13,979 nt of DNA from an uncultured Bacteroidales bacterium (GCA_947290775.1 CAMYPM010000028.1:1-13979), one strand, 5' to 3'. Positions 1 through 9,265 are shown, counted from the stretch's first letter. Notes: generated by a model from the letters alone, not told the origin. A program made the numbers and translations.

Positions 1-1215
1 CAGTCCAATGTACTTTTTGTTTTGCATAATTGTACTTTTTGTTTTGCCGACCATAGTAGGTTTGAAAGAGGCCATCGCCAGATTGTTCGTAACCTTCGTA
101 TCAAGCGTTATATCACCTCTTACAAAGCGTTTAGATAGACCATCCACATTCATCTGGAGGTTAAATCTCTCGCTAAAGTATGCATCCATTTTTCTGTCTT
201 TATAATCCATCGGTGTTATAAACCTGATGATGACAGACTCTAGAAGCCTGGTGGATTTGCGGAAGGAGTACAGCACGTATTTCTGACCTTTGTTGCCGAA
301 GTCAAACTCAATGGCTTCGTAGCCGGCTGGAGGGGTCTCAGCATCCTTGTGAGGATACTGTCCGATCTCGGCAAGGATTTGCTCTTTTGTCATAGCCCAA
401 TTGATGTAAGGGTCTATATACTCGTTATGCTGAGCCGGAACCTTTATGTGGGCTACATCCGTCTCCTCACCTACCGTGAGCTCAATCTGAGTAACGCCCA
501 CGAGCGCACCAAATATAGAGTCCCCTTTGAGGATGGCCACGTTTGGATCCTTCACGGATAGCTTAGCTTCTTGTGGAAGTTCCTTATTGAACGTTAGCTT
601 ATAACCCTCTCCTCTTTTGAGCGTAATGGTATCCCCCTCTATCGTGTAGGTAGGAGCTCCCGGAGTGCCCGCCTCATCTATCTGGATTTTTGTAAAACCA
701 CTCCAAGGCTCTGTGGCTTTATAGGTTTCAATGGCTCGGCTTGGTACATATAGCGTACAATTCTCAAAGCTATAAGCCTTGATAGCATCTGCCCCACAAG
801 TGGGCGGTGTTGTACAAGGGACTATGAGCTTTTTGAGAGAAACTGAATTACTATAGAGGGCCTTAGCTTGGAGCTTTTTCAGGGAGGTCGGGAGGGTTAG
901 TTCCTCGAGAGGAAGATAACCAAAAATACTCGATAGCTCATCAGCTTCATACTCCTTAAAGCCTACTTTCCCCTTGAGGATGCTTGCATCCCGCAGGTCA
1001 AGGGTCTTGAGACTATATTGGTTTTGTATCGCCTTCATATCGGCATCGTTGAGCGCTCCACTGACCTTCATGTGGATAAGGTCAGAGCGACTTCCAAGGT
1101 CAGCCGCTAGCTGTCCGGGCGATTCATTTACAAAGGTATAGACCTCTTGTGCAGATAAGACTCCTAGGCTAGTAAGGAGTACAGTTAAGATGAGTAGTAC
1201 ACGAAAACGTTTCAT
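1..1215 (-). CDS. Secreted BspA-like leucine-rich-repeat protein, 3' part missing at the window edge
   Basis: The reading frame is open from an ATG at 1215 to the left edge, giving 405 residues with no stop, so the C-terminus is outside the window. Residues 1-22 are a signal peptide (basic start MKRFR, hydrophobic core, SAQ cleavage-like end). Residues 24-80 resemble the N-terminal region of BspA-like proteins, with a stretch reading SLKTLDLRDASI. Residues 100-178 are a short LRR_5-type segment with CTTPPTC and a LYVPSRAIETYKATEPW ending, typical of that family. Residues 190-260 look like a bacterial Ig-like (BIG2) domain. Residues 266-405 contain a DPYINWAMTKEQI segment of the kind common in Bacteroidales surface proteins. 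The start lies 17 bases after the stop of the larger leucine-rich-repeat gene, so the two are probably cotranscribed. The likely role is cell-surface or secreted binding; no ligand can be read. Whether it ends in a T9SS sorting domain cannot be seen here. Confidence 0.85.
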   Translation of the reverse strand, partial: MKRFRVLLILTVLLTSLGVLSAQEVYTFVNESPGQLAADLGSRSDLIHMKVSGALNDADMKAIQNQYSLKTLDLRDASILKGKVGFKEYEADELSSIFGYLPLEELTLPTSLKKLQAKALYSNSVSLKKLIVPCTTPPTCGADAIKAYSFENCTLYVPSRAIETYKATEPWSGFTKIQIDEAGTPGAPTYTIEGDTITLKRGEGYKLTFNKELPQEAKLSVKDPNVAILKGDSIFGALVGVTQIELTVGEETDVAHIKVPAQHNEYIDPYINWAMTKEQILAEIGQYPHKDAETPPAGYEAIEFDFGNKGQKYVLYSFRKSTRLLESVIIRFITPMDYKDRKMDAYFSERFNLQMNVDGLSKRFVRGDITLDTKVTNNLAMASFKPTMVGKTKSTIMQNKKYIGL

Positions 1216-1232
1216 AGCTTTACGTATTATGA

Positions 1233-4091
1233 TTATTGTAATGTAATTATTGCTGTGTAGCCCCCTAGATCCAGGAGATATGTGCCAAGCGGAAGGGTGG
1301 AGAGGTCTATCTCTTGACATCCGCTGGTAGAAGCAATTCGTAAGACATGCGCTCCACTTAGGCTATAGATATCAAGAGGCGTTAAAGCCATCATTTGCCG
1401 AGCTCTATCGGATAGATAGACTATACCATCAGTGATCGTAGGGTAAAAGAGTAGATTCTCCACACCCTTTGAGGAAATTTTTTCTATTCCCGATGGTGTA
1501 CCCTCATAAGGTATGTCTCGCTCTCCATTAAAAGCCATAACGAGCCAGTTCTTCTTTCGAGCCTTATCCGCAGAGCTTTGCGAACATACATTTGCCTCAG
1601 ATGGATTTTTAAGGTCTAAAACACGTATCTCTGCTGCCGGACGTTGAGTAGGACTCTTTTGAGGCAACGTCTGAAGCAGTCTGTCCATAGCTTGCTCTCC
1701 GATCTGATTACAATCCAGTGCAACAGCCTCTAGTCGGGGAGCGGATGAGAAGTCTAGTTCGGTAAGCCTATTTCTGTAGCATCTCAGTTGCTCTAGTTTA
1801 GTCAGACCCTCTAGGGAGAGATGCGTCTGTGCATTACCACTACAATCTAAAGAGGCTAAAGATTGGCACCCCTGGAGAGATAGGTCGTCAAGTACTTTAT
1901 TGTTTGAGCAATCGAGCTCGCGTATAGCCGGTGCCTTGGAGAGATCTAAGCTTTTGATGCGATTAGAGCCACAGTCTAACAGCGTAAGCCCTATGAGTCC
2001 CTCAGTAGATAGGCTGGTAAGCTTATTAAAGGTGCAAAAGAGGATCTTGAGACGTGACAGCCCTGACAGGTCTAGTTCGGTAAGTACGTTGTCCGTACAG
2101 TTTAGCCACTCCAGATTGCTACACTCCGTCAGCGTCAAGCGAGTCAACTTGTTTCTAAAGCAGAGCAGGGTTTTGAGAGCTTTAAATGAATTTACATCTA
2201 GTGACTCAAGTTGATTTTCGGAGCAGTCTAACTTCTCTAAGCTTGGAGCGTGTAGCGTAGTAAGCTTGACGAGGTCGGACTTTGCTACGTCCAGTTCCTC
2301 TATCTCTCCAACGATTAAGACCTTGGATGCGTATAGTTGATACTCTCCACTTTCCGTAAGTGTAGCACCCCACACCTGTAGCGGTCGTTGGCTTTGCATC
2401 TTAAGGTTAATTTTGTCATAATAACCCTTCTTGGTCTCCAATAGGAGATGTGGAGGCAGTGCAAGAGCTCCGGACCCATCACCCGCTAAATCTACTCTCC
2501 AGCCATGAGCTATAGCGATGTCTGTATAGCTGGTACTCGCTCCGGGATTTCCCTCGATAGTCAGATTAGTCCAGTCTACCTTTCTTTCTGGCTTTGGAAG
2601 GCTTTGATAAAGCTCTGTCAGTGAGGAGGCGTCAAAGTTATTGTGCGCAATCTTTATGATACCGATCTTACGGCAGTGGCTTATGTCAATACGCTCTAAG
2701 CGATTTCTCTCAGCCTCAAGTTGGTATAGCTCAGGGCAATTAGAGAGGTCTAGCTGATTTAGTTCTAATCCCCCAAGGTATAGCTTAACAAGCCTTGGGG
2801 TATGACTTAAGTCTATCGGAGCCTTCAGGGGATTGTGAGATAGAGCTAGCTCTTGCAGAGCGGGAACGCGAGAGAGGTCTATACTCTTGAGATTATTCTC
2901 TCGTATGTAGAACTCCTCTAGCAGAGGCGTTGACTCCAAATTGATTGAAGATAGTTGGTTGCCTCGTAGGTATAGCTTGAGCAGTTTTGGGTTGTTAGAT
3001 AGGTCTAGCTCGGTAAGATTATTACGACGTAGGTAGAGTGCTATAAGATTAGGTGCATGAGAAGTATTGATCGCCGTAGCTCCGGCTCCATTTGCCTCGA
3101 AGTGTGTCCAGTCTCCGAAGAATCTTAGCTTATCTCCGAGAGGAGTTCCTTTCACCTCTAGCCTAGCACCTGACGTTTCTTGAGTCATTGCATAGTGCTG
3201 CAAATGTCCATCCCCCCAATCTATTTCAAAGGAGACGGGACCACTCTCAGCCAAGCGCAAATAGTATATCTGCTCTGTGCGTTGCCGTGTCTCAAGCGTA
3301 ATCTGAGCAGGCACGCAGCCGGAGCCATCGCCCGGAATTTGTGGTCGCCAGTTCTTATCGACGGCTATCGCCGTATTGCTCGTCTTAGCTTCATTCGTAT
3401 CATCGCTCTTCGCATTAATTAGATTTGCCTTACTTGCAGGGGCTGATAGTGTAGGCAAAGTCGCATAAATCTGATCTAGGGTGCAGGCATCGAGCTTATT
3501 GTTTGCAAATTGTACTCGTGTAAGCAGAGGGCATCCGGAGAAGTCTAGCTCCTGGAGCTTGTTGTCATTGAGATTGATGTTTGTGAGCTTAGAGCCTGCT
3601 GAGAGATCTATATGCTCTAGTCCACACGCTTGGAGAGATAAAGCACTTAACTCGGGGAATGAACCTACACTAAAGGAGGTTATCTCGTTTTGTGAGAGAA
3701 TGAGTTTCTTTAGCGGATGCTTCGCCTGCTCCTGATTAGCCACACAACTCGTAATGCCTCCGGCAGTACAGGTTAGTGCGCTGACAGGCCCGATAATCTC
3801 TATCTTAGATCCTGAGCCCTCTATGAGCAACTCTTTAGCTGCCGTCCCCACTGTTTCCGACTTAGTCCACGAGCCTCGCTGTAGGGTGATCCGGGTTTCT
3901 GCTTGGGTTGCAGCTATCTTAATTGACACGGCATCGGATCTGTTTGTCGTTAATTCAATCAGCGCATTAGTCTGCTGCGCGGAGAGAGTACTCACGGGAA
4001 CCAAAAAGAGCAGACACGCTACCAGCGCCCCAGCGCATAACGAAAGGATATGGGTCACATCAAGTATATTAAACTTTCGATCCATAAGCAT
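1233..4091 (-). CDS. Internalin-J-like secreted protein: three leucine-rich-repeat modules and a T9SS sorting domain
   Basis: This 952-residue protein starts with a signal peptide (about 1-38, ending LSAQQ). It then repeats one design three times: a beta-rich cap, an array of about 21-residue leucine-rich repeats, and a closing segment. The modules span about residues 41-260, 261-545 and 546-860. The first two end in similar NW/GWR...GDGSG segments, and module 2 keeps a DWGDG motif. Module 3 has cysteines at 623, 644, 665, 686, 707, 728, 750 and 771, a ladder like that of Listeria internalin J. Residues 868-952 resemble a T9SS type A sorting domain (YPTITDGIVYL, LDIYSLSG, LSTLPLGTYLL). The protein should therefore cross the outer membrane by T9SS and be anchored or released, probably acting in adhesion. 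Porphyromonas gingivalis has a shorter LRR protein of this general class named InlJ; orthology is not claimed. An alternative start is Met3. Confidence 0.88.
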   Translation of the reverse strand: MLMDRKFNILDVTHILSLCAGALVACLLFLVPVSTLSAQQTNALIELTTNRSDAVSIKIAATQAETRITLQRGSWTKSETVGTAAKELLIEGSGSKIEIIGPVSALTCTAGGITSCVANQEQAKHPLKKLILSQNEITSFSVGSFPELSALSLQACGLEHIDLSAGSKLTNINLNDNKLQELDFSGCPLLTRVQFANNKLDACTLDQIYATLPTLSAPASKANLINAKSDDTNEAKTSNTAIAVDKNWRPQIPGDGSGCVPAQITLETRQRTEQIYYLRLAESGPVSFEIDWGDGHLQHYAMTQETSGARLEVKGTPLGDKLRFFGDWTHFEANGAGATAINTSHAPNLIALYLRRNNLTELDLSNNPKLLKLYLRGNQLSSINLESTPLLEEFYIRENNLKSIDLSRVPALQELALSHNPLKAPIDLSHTPRLVKLYLGGLELNQLDLSNCPELYQLEAERNRLERIDISHCRKIGIIKIAHNNFDASSLTELYQSLPKPERKVDWTNLTIEGNPGASTSYTDIAIAHGWRVDLAGDGSGALALPPHLLLETKKGYYDKINLKMQSQRPLQVWGATLTESGEYQLYASKVLIVGEIEELDVAKSDLVKLTTLHAPSLEKLDCSENQLESLDVNSFKALKTLLCFRNKLTRLTLTECSNLEWLNCTDNVLTELDLSGLSRLKILFCTFNKLTSLSTEGLIGLTLLDCGSNRIKSLDLSKAPAIRELDCSNNKVLDDLSLQGCQSLASLDCSGNAQTHLSLEGLTKLEQLRCYRNRLTELDFSSAPRLEAVALDCNQIGEQAMDRLLQTLPQKSPTQRPAAEIRVLDLKNPSEANVCSQSSADKARKKNWLVMAFNGERDIPYEGTPSGIEKISSKGVENLLFYPTITDGIVYLSDRARQMMALTPLDIYSLSGAHVLRIASTSGCQEIDLSTLPLGTYLLDLGGYTAIITLQ

Positions 4092-4137
4092 TTAAAATAG
4101 AAGTCTTAATTATAGTTGATATTCATTTTACTATCGC

Positions 4138-4165
4138 CAAAGGTAAGAAAAAGTATTTCAACAAA
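4138..4165 (-). promoter_or_regulatory. Bacteroidetes-type promoter of the leucine-rich-repeat operon
   Basis: On the minus strand a TACCTTTG box (4145-4138) matches the TAnnTTTG -7 consensus. A TTTG (4165-4162) lies 16 bases upstream, a little closer than usual, within a T-rich run that would also allow the normal spacing. Transcription would start near 4131, leaving a leader of about 40 bases before the ATG at 4091. Confidence 0.6.
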
Positions 4166-4173
4166 AAGCTCCA

Positions 4174-4189
4174 CATATAGATCTATATG
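4174..4189. promoter_or_regulatory. 16-base perfect palindrome, possible operator
   Basis: CATATAGATCTATATG is its own reverse complement. It sits about 9 bases upstream of the -33-like element of the leucine-rich-repeat promoter. A small hairpin, GGGTAA (4189-4194) with TTACCC (4202-4207), directly adjoins it. The position suits a regulator binding site, but no regulator gene is present and chance occurrence in AT-rich DNA is possible. The rest of 4208-4469 shows nothing convincing. Confidence 0.35.
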
Positions 4190-4469
4190 GGTAACGCTGT
4201 CTTACCCTGAAAAAATATGACTTGTAAGTAAGATAATTATGCGTACAATGAATCAGATCAAAGACCCAATGTCGATGCCTACCCTGGCGTAAAAAGTAGT
4301 CCCTCCGCAGATGTATTCAATTTATTTACTCTTAAACATTTATCCGACCAAGAAAACTAATTTATCAAATAGAGAAAGGGCTATATCGGAAAAGAAGCCA
4401 CTAAGGGTTGGCCCACTTTGGGTCATAGCTATGTTCCGATCTTTATACTTTGGAGATTCGTTTGTCCTT

Positions 4470-4518
4470 AAAAAAAGGTTCCCAAAAGCTTCTTTTTGCG
4501 GAAAGTCTTTTGGGAACC
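4470..4518 (-). terminator. Rho-independent terminator of the adhesin gene
   Basis: Perfect 12-base arms GGTTCCCAAAAG (minus strand 4518-4507) and CTTTTGGGAACC (4488-4477) enclose an 18-base loop and are followed on the minus strand by seven T (4476-4470). It begins 26 bases after the adhesin stop codon, so it separates the adhesin transcript from the leucine-rich-repeat operon. Confidence 0.92.
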
Positions 4519-4544
4519 CACTTTCTTCGTTGTACGATTATCGA

Positions 4545-7500
4545 CTATTTCACAATCGTTTTATACGCATTATCACCAATTACTATTATATAGGCTCCTT
4601 GCGCAAGGAATACAAATGAGACATTATCCAATCTTTGTTCCACAATAAGCTCACCGTTGCTTTGATAGATCTTGGCATTCTGTCCGCCTGCACCTTTTAT
4701 CTGAACTCCTCCTGCAAGCCCGATGACCTCAATCCCGGAATATATATTGGAAATGCCATTGGGAATCTGGAGAGAAGCCTTATTGGTGGGTAGCGACTCG
4801 CCTTTGTCATAGACAGCGGTTACCAAATAGGTATACTCTTTACCCGGTTCCACATCGGTATCTCTAAATTCCCGGGCAGTTACGTATTCGGTATTCCGTT
4901 TCTGTCCGTCACGATAGACATTATAGCCTTTTAGCTGTAATTCTTCTGGTTGAGCACCTGCTTTTATGTAGGAAATATCGTCTAATAGGAGTGCAAATTT
5001 CTTGTCTGATACATTTCTGATCGCAAAATATTTGCTCCCTTTCGGCACATCAAAAGTATATTCTTTCCATCCCTTTACATTTTCGACATTAATCGTCTCC
5101 CCAACCTTGACAAAGTGGTTCGGGTCTTTATCGGAAAGAGAGTAAAGAAGCTCTATTTGCTCCGGCAGATAAGGCGCACCCATACCGGCTTTCGCGAATA
5201 ACTTGATGGTTTGAGCTGAGCCGTCGAGCTCCGGAGATATTAGCCAGTCGTCATTCTGTTGCTTTATCAGTCCTTCTGCAGCACAGGCAAAGCTTGCCAA
5301 TACCTGATTTCCTGAATAAGGATCCCAACTGGCATAAGGAATACCCGCATTATCTACATTGAACACCTGAAACGCCATAGGTTCGCCTGCATGAGGATAA
5401 TCTATTGGTCCCATATCGGGGTGTAATGTAATTCGGATCGTTCTCTGCTTATCACGGTCTATCGTAGTCCAATCTCCGAAATTAGATATCAAAAAAGCTT
5501 CATAATCCTCAAAGGTATCGAGGGATCGCTTATTTGCCCGATGAATCAGATCCGGAGCGGTCCAGGAAAGACGGACGTCTCCCTTTTCTGAAATTGCCTT
5601 AAGCTCGGTCGGTGTCGGATAGTCCGGATAGATAACGGTTGCTTTTACTTCATTTGAAGTATCGTTGCTCCGCACCTGATCTTCGGAGAAAGAGAGGGCT
5701 GCCGTGTAAGTATTTACTTCAGGATCCAAGACAGACGCTTTTTCCTTGAAAGAGACAGATGCGATTCCATCGGCATCCGCATATACTCCCTGTATACGGT
5801 TTACTTCTTTCCCATTCTTAAAAAGAACTACCTCATAATCCACTCCGTATACTTCTTGGGAGGTGTTATTCCGAAACGTAAAGTCAAACTTTCCGTATTC
5901 GTTGGTAGTTATTCGTTCGGGACCCGAAAAGCTCCAGGCCATAAGGTCATAATCACTTTTCTCTACAATGGATACATTGTCATAATCGGCAAAATTCTCC
6001 AAAGTATGCATTGCTTTCCCCTCAAATCCTATTTGTATAAAAGATGCGGTCTTATACTCCTCAGACAACTCCACACTGTAGCGGTTCCACCCCGTATCGC
6101 CATCCTTTCCTTCCAAACGCAGCAAGGGAACAAATCCTTTGTATTCGGGAGAAATGCTGACCGTCAGGGAATCACCGACTCCGTTGAAGCGTACCCAAAA
6201 GTTTAATACGGGTTTTTGCAGTCCTCTTATATCTATTTTGGGGGATTCGCTTCGGGCGGATTTACCAAGAGATGTGGCAGAGAAGGATTGCATACCTCCG
6301 TCGTTGTCTTGTGGTAGTACGCCTTTGAAGTCGCTCATACAGTAGCAGTACGCTTCGCCTATCTTGCCGTTTGTCATTTTCGTAAGCCAAGGACCGCTTT
6401 TCATTGTGGCTTTGGGGAAAGACTCTACCATAGGTGCCTTAACAGCTGGCCCGGCAATAGCCGTACAGGTCTGCCATGCTTTTCGTCCGGATCCGGCATC
6501 ATTCACGGCATAAACGCTATAGGCCTGAAAGAGTTGCTTGTCTTTGACCGGAAGCTGGTCGTCGTAATATGTATTCTTTCCAAGATTTCGATCCGAAGTT
6601 TCATATCCGATTGAAATATAATAGGTCAGATTTTCGGGATCGATATAACCTCCGTTCATTCCTTTCTCGGGGGCATCCCAGGAAATATGTATACGTCCGC
6701 TTTGCTTCAAGTCTTCTACGGCACGAAGGTTTACTACCCCTCCGGGAACGTCCATGCCCACATATATCCGTTGAGACTTATCGATACTCTCTACGTCATC
6801 CGCTGAAACAATCACTACTGAATAGGTATGCAGCCCCGTAGGAACATAGGTATCTTTATAAGAATATTCTGTCCCCGGTACCGCTTCCGTTATTGTGTTA
6901 ATTGTTTTGCCATCTCGATTAATCCGGATGCTAAGCTTGCCCTCTATTTTTTCGCCTGAAAGGAGCGTGGTGGGTGCATTAAAGGTAATATGAGCCTCAT
7001 TTGCTCCCTTTGCTCCGGGAATGACCTTGAAATCGGAAACAGCTTCCGGCGCTGTCACGGGAATCTCGATTATGCTCAGATTATCGATATAAATAGAGCC
7101 TCTGTTGGCCTCACTTATAGCATGGATGCCTATGTATGCGATGCCGTCGGAGGTCGCCCGGAAGAAGGTGCTCACGGGGATGTTTCTGTTTTGCACTGTA
7201 ATCTCCATCGGATCTATAAGACGAATGGTCATACCTTCTGCCGAAGGTTGTGTGCCGAGAGCTACTTCAATGCGTTCTACCGGATAAGTGTTGTTTGCGT
7301 TAAATGTCACTTTGTATATAGCGCCTTTATTCTTCTGAACAGGCGGAGTGATAAGCCAGTCATCGGCAACATTTGCATTTGCACTGTAACCTACTTTCTG
7401 CCCTATATCGGAATAGGTCCATGTATTAGCGTCATTATTGCTGTCAAGAATGACAAATCCATCAATATCCTCTTTCCGATCAAACTCATTGAGATAGGGA

Positions 7501-9017
7501 AGCACCAGTGCATTGCCTATTTGTATTTCTTTCGAGATCAAAGGTAAGCTGATAAATTGTCCGTTCTTTGCAAATATCTTGTAGTAATATACGTGCTTTT
7601 GCAGAGAAGTTATATTGTCAGAAATAGAGCAAGTCGCCAGATTTTCCGCCAAAATAACGGAGTCTTGTTCGCTACCTTTGATAAATCTTACGATTTTGTA
7701 GCTCAGGTTTTTGTCATCCAGAAAGCCTCCTTTTGCACAGCCCGATGGAGCTTTCCACGAGAGCGTTATATCTTGCCCCTGTGCTTCAAGCATACAATCT
7801 GATGGAGCAAGAGGAATACCGTATCCGAACCATGCGGTGTCGCAAGCCATCCGACTAGTTGCATCGGGTTTGCCCGCAGTCGCTTTTATTGTGGTCGTAA
7901 CTCCGATAAAGGCACTTCCTTCCGTACTGACGGATATGGGTAACGAAACTTTCTCTCCCGGCACTCCGGTACTACTCTTCATCAATGCTCCATTTATGCG
8001 TACGCACCACTGCAATTGCGAAGGCAAATCTCCGCCGTCCTCCCCCTTGGCGGGTAAGACAAAGGATACATCGGCAGTATTCAATGAGGTTAGCGTAACC
8101 TTCAGATCCGTTACTTCCTTGGGAAGTGCCATAAGATCAGGAGCTTGGCACAGAAATACACCCGTAAACTGCTCGCAAGTAGAGGTTCCCTTATCGGCTC
8201 CGAAGTCTGCAACCAATTTAGTCGTCGCATCCTCCGGATTTATCTCGAATACACCGGTATCCCAATACTCATTGTAAGGAGAGAACCAGTATATCTTTCC
8301 ACTGTCGTAATCACAGGTTGCACTCTGCCAGACGGCGTTGGTTTCTACCTTCGTACTTCCCACAAGAGTACATTTGGCGGTATACTTGTCTATCTTGTAA
8401 AATTTACCGCTTGCTCCGATACCATAGAGTTGGCCTGAGAGGTTAGCCGTTAAGCCTACCATCCTCTCTGCAAGCTCTCCAATCGGCTCGGATCTAAAGG
8501 ATGAGGTGCCGTTTGCCTCGGACATGACAAGGCGTCCGAGCGTTTGAACTTTTGAATAATCCGAATTGGAGAAACAGCCGAAAATCTGTCGGGTCTCCGG
8601 ATCAAAAGTCAAATCGGAAGCGATAGAAGAAAAAGAGACACTTGTATATTTTTGCTTAAGCGACCAGTCCTTCGTATCATAAACATATAACGTAATGGGG
8701 AAGGTAACCTTACTCCCTTTCTCGGTATAATTGATACTATAATAAAGCCCTTGAGCAAAAGTGCCACCTCCGTAGGTGCGAATCCCCTTTTTAACGAGCT
8801 TTATTGCTCCGGGGGCACTCGGGGAGAAGGTGTATATTCCATCTCCCTCATAATACGCACCATGTTCGTAGAATGTACCGATAATGCTCCCATAAAGTTT
8901 CAAGTCGGAAAGCTTTGTTTGTGACGGTACATATTGTTGCCCTTTTAGTATCAGGGGCATACTCAGTATCCACAGCATCAGATACCGAAATAAATACTTT
9001 ATCATCCTTTGCGACAT
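4545..9017 (-). CDS. Giant T9SS-secreted adhesin with beta-propeller, choice-of-anchor J and fibronectin type III domains
   Basis: The chosen start (ATG at 9017) gives 1490 residues and a signal peptide at 1-26; an in-frame ATG at 9089 would add 24 residues that bury it. Residues 47-294 look like a beta-propeller (repeated GxxYxI/IYWFSP-type strands). Fibronectin-III-like domains lie near 299-401, 403-501, 655-754 and 756-856. Choice-of-anchor J/cleaved-adhesin-like domains lie near 504-652 (DDWLITPP, SIYIDNLSII), 862-1019 and 1161-1352 (DDWLISPELD, LLLDDISYI). A CARDB-like segment is at 1022-1129. The last anchor-J domain splits a fibronectin domain: its first half ends SWTAPD near 1155 and its second half resumes with GYNVYRDG at 1364, as in gingipain/HagA adhesin regions. 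Residues 1421-1490 form a short T9SS type A sorting domain ending YKTIVK. The role is probably adhesion to host or matrix ligands; no protease domain is seen. Confidence 0.88.
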   Translation of the reverse strand: MSQRMIKYLFRYLMLWILSMPLILKGQQYVPSQTKLSDLKLYGSIIGTFYEHGAYYEGDGIYTFSPSAPGAIKLVKKGIRTYGGGTFAQGLYYSINYTEKGSKVTFPITLYVYDTKDWSLKQKYTSVSFSSIASDLTFDPETRQIFGCFSNSDYSKVQTLGRLVMSEANGTSSFRSEPIGELAERMVGLTANLSGQLYGIGASGKFYKIDKYTAKCTLVGSTKVETNAVWQSATCDYDSGKIYWFSPYNEYWDTGVFEINPEDATTKLVADFGADKGTSTCEQFTGVFLCQAPDLMALPKEVTDLKVTLTSLNTADVSFVLPAKGEDGGDLPSQLQWCVRINGALMKSSTGVPGEKVSLPISVSTEGSAFIGVTTTIKATAGKPDATSRMACDTAWFGYGIPLAPSDCMLEAQGQDITLSWKAPSGCAKGGFLDDKNLSYKIVRFIKGSEQDSVILAENLATCSISDNITSLQKHVYYYKIFAKNGQFISLPLISKEIQIGNALVLPYLNEFDRKEDIDGFVILDSNNDANTWTYSDIGQKVGYSANANVADDWLITPPVQKNKGAIYKVTFNANNTYPVERIEVALGTQPSAEGMTIRLIDPMEITVQNRNIPVSTFFRATSDGIAYIGIHAISEANRGSIYIDNLSIIEIPVTAPEAVSDFKVIPGAKGANEAHITFNAPTTLLSGEKIEGKLSIRINRDGKTINTITEAVPGTEYSYKDTYVPTGLHTYSVVIVSADDVESIDKSQRIYVGMDVPGGVVNLRAVEDLKQSGRIHISWDAPEKGMNGGYIDPENLTYYISIGYETSDRNLGKNTYYDDQLPVKDKQLFQAYSVYAVNDAGSGRKAWQTCTAIAGPAVKAPMVESFPKATMKSGPWLTKMTNGKIGEAYCYCMSDFKGVLPQDNDGGMQSFSATSLGKSARSESPKIDIRGLQKPVLNFWVRFNGVGDSLTVSISPEYKGFVPLLRLEGKDGDTGWNRYSVELSEEYKTASFIQIGFEGKAMHTLENFADYDNVSIVEKSDYDLMAWSFSGPERITTNEYGKFDFTFRNNTSQEVYGVDYEVVLFKNGKEVNRIQGVYADADGIASVSFKEKASVLDPEVNTYTAALSFSEDQVRSNDTSNEVKATVIYPDYPTPTELKAISEKGDVRLSWTAPDLIHRANKRSLDTFEDYEAFLISNFGDWTTIDRDKQRTIRITLHPDMGPIDYPHAGEPMAFQVFNVDNAGIPYASWDPYSGNQVLASFACAAEGLIKQQNDDWLISPELDGSAQTIKLFAKAGMGAPYLPEQIELLYSLSDKDPNHFVKVGETINVENVKGWKEYTFDVPKGSKYFAIRNVSDKKFALLLDDISYIKAGAQPEELQLKGYNVYRDGQKRNTEYVTAREFRDTDVEPGKEYTYLVTAVYDKGESLPTNKASLQIPNGISNIYSGIEVIGLAGGVQIKGAGGQNAKIYQSNGELIVEQRLDNVSFVFLAQGAYIIVIGDNAYKTIVK

Positions 9018-9131
9018 AATATTGTTTTTTCTTAGGTTCCCGCAGAGTGTCCCAAAGAATCCATTGCGATGAATTTGTGGATCATGCACACCGGTTCGTA
9101 TTTGGGCATTTCTGCATCAATTTTCTTTTTG

Positions 9132-9139
9132 CAAAGATA
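9132..9139 (-). promoter_or_regulatory. -7-like box upstream of the adhesin gene
   Basis: The minus-strand sequence TATCTTTG fits TAnnTTTG. No clear TTTG is found at the usual upstream distance. It implies a leader of roughly 110 bases if translation begins at 9017. The box is the only good candidate in 9090-9230, which otherwise shows no gene. Confidence 0.5.
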
Positions 9140-9229
9140 TTATATTTATTCTGTATGTTTAGTAGAAATATCATTGAAATTATGGACAGCTAGATGTCTT
9201 AGTCTTGCTATTTGTGCTATAAAAGACAG

Positions 9230-9265
9230 AAAAATAGGGACTATACACTTCGTCTGTATAGTCCC
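9230..9265 (-). terminator. Rho-independent terminator after the lipoprotein gene
   Basis: Perfect 11-base arms GGGACTATACA and TGTATAGTCCC (9237-9247 and 9255-9265) enclose a 7-base loop; on the minus strand the hairpin is followed by TATTTTT. It lies about 125 bases after the lipoprotein stop at 9390. The intervening 9266-9389 is an untranslated tail with no recognisable element. Confidence 0.87.

Noticed and set aside
4384..4446. Inverted arms ATCGGAA/TTCCGAT upstream of the adhesin terminator
   Set aside because: Seven bases with a long spacer is expected by chance; no tail or other element supports it.
4311..4619. Plus-strand 102-codon frame across the adhesin terminator
   Set aside because: It runs through a clear minus-strand terminator and into the adhesin 3' end; composition is not protein-like.
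6990..7547. Plus-strand 185-codon frame
   Set aside because: Lies wholly antisense inside the adhesin gene, whose domains are recognisable.
7711..8277. Plus-strand 188-codon frame
   Set aside because: Antisense shadow of the adhesin gene with no family features.
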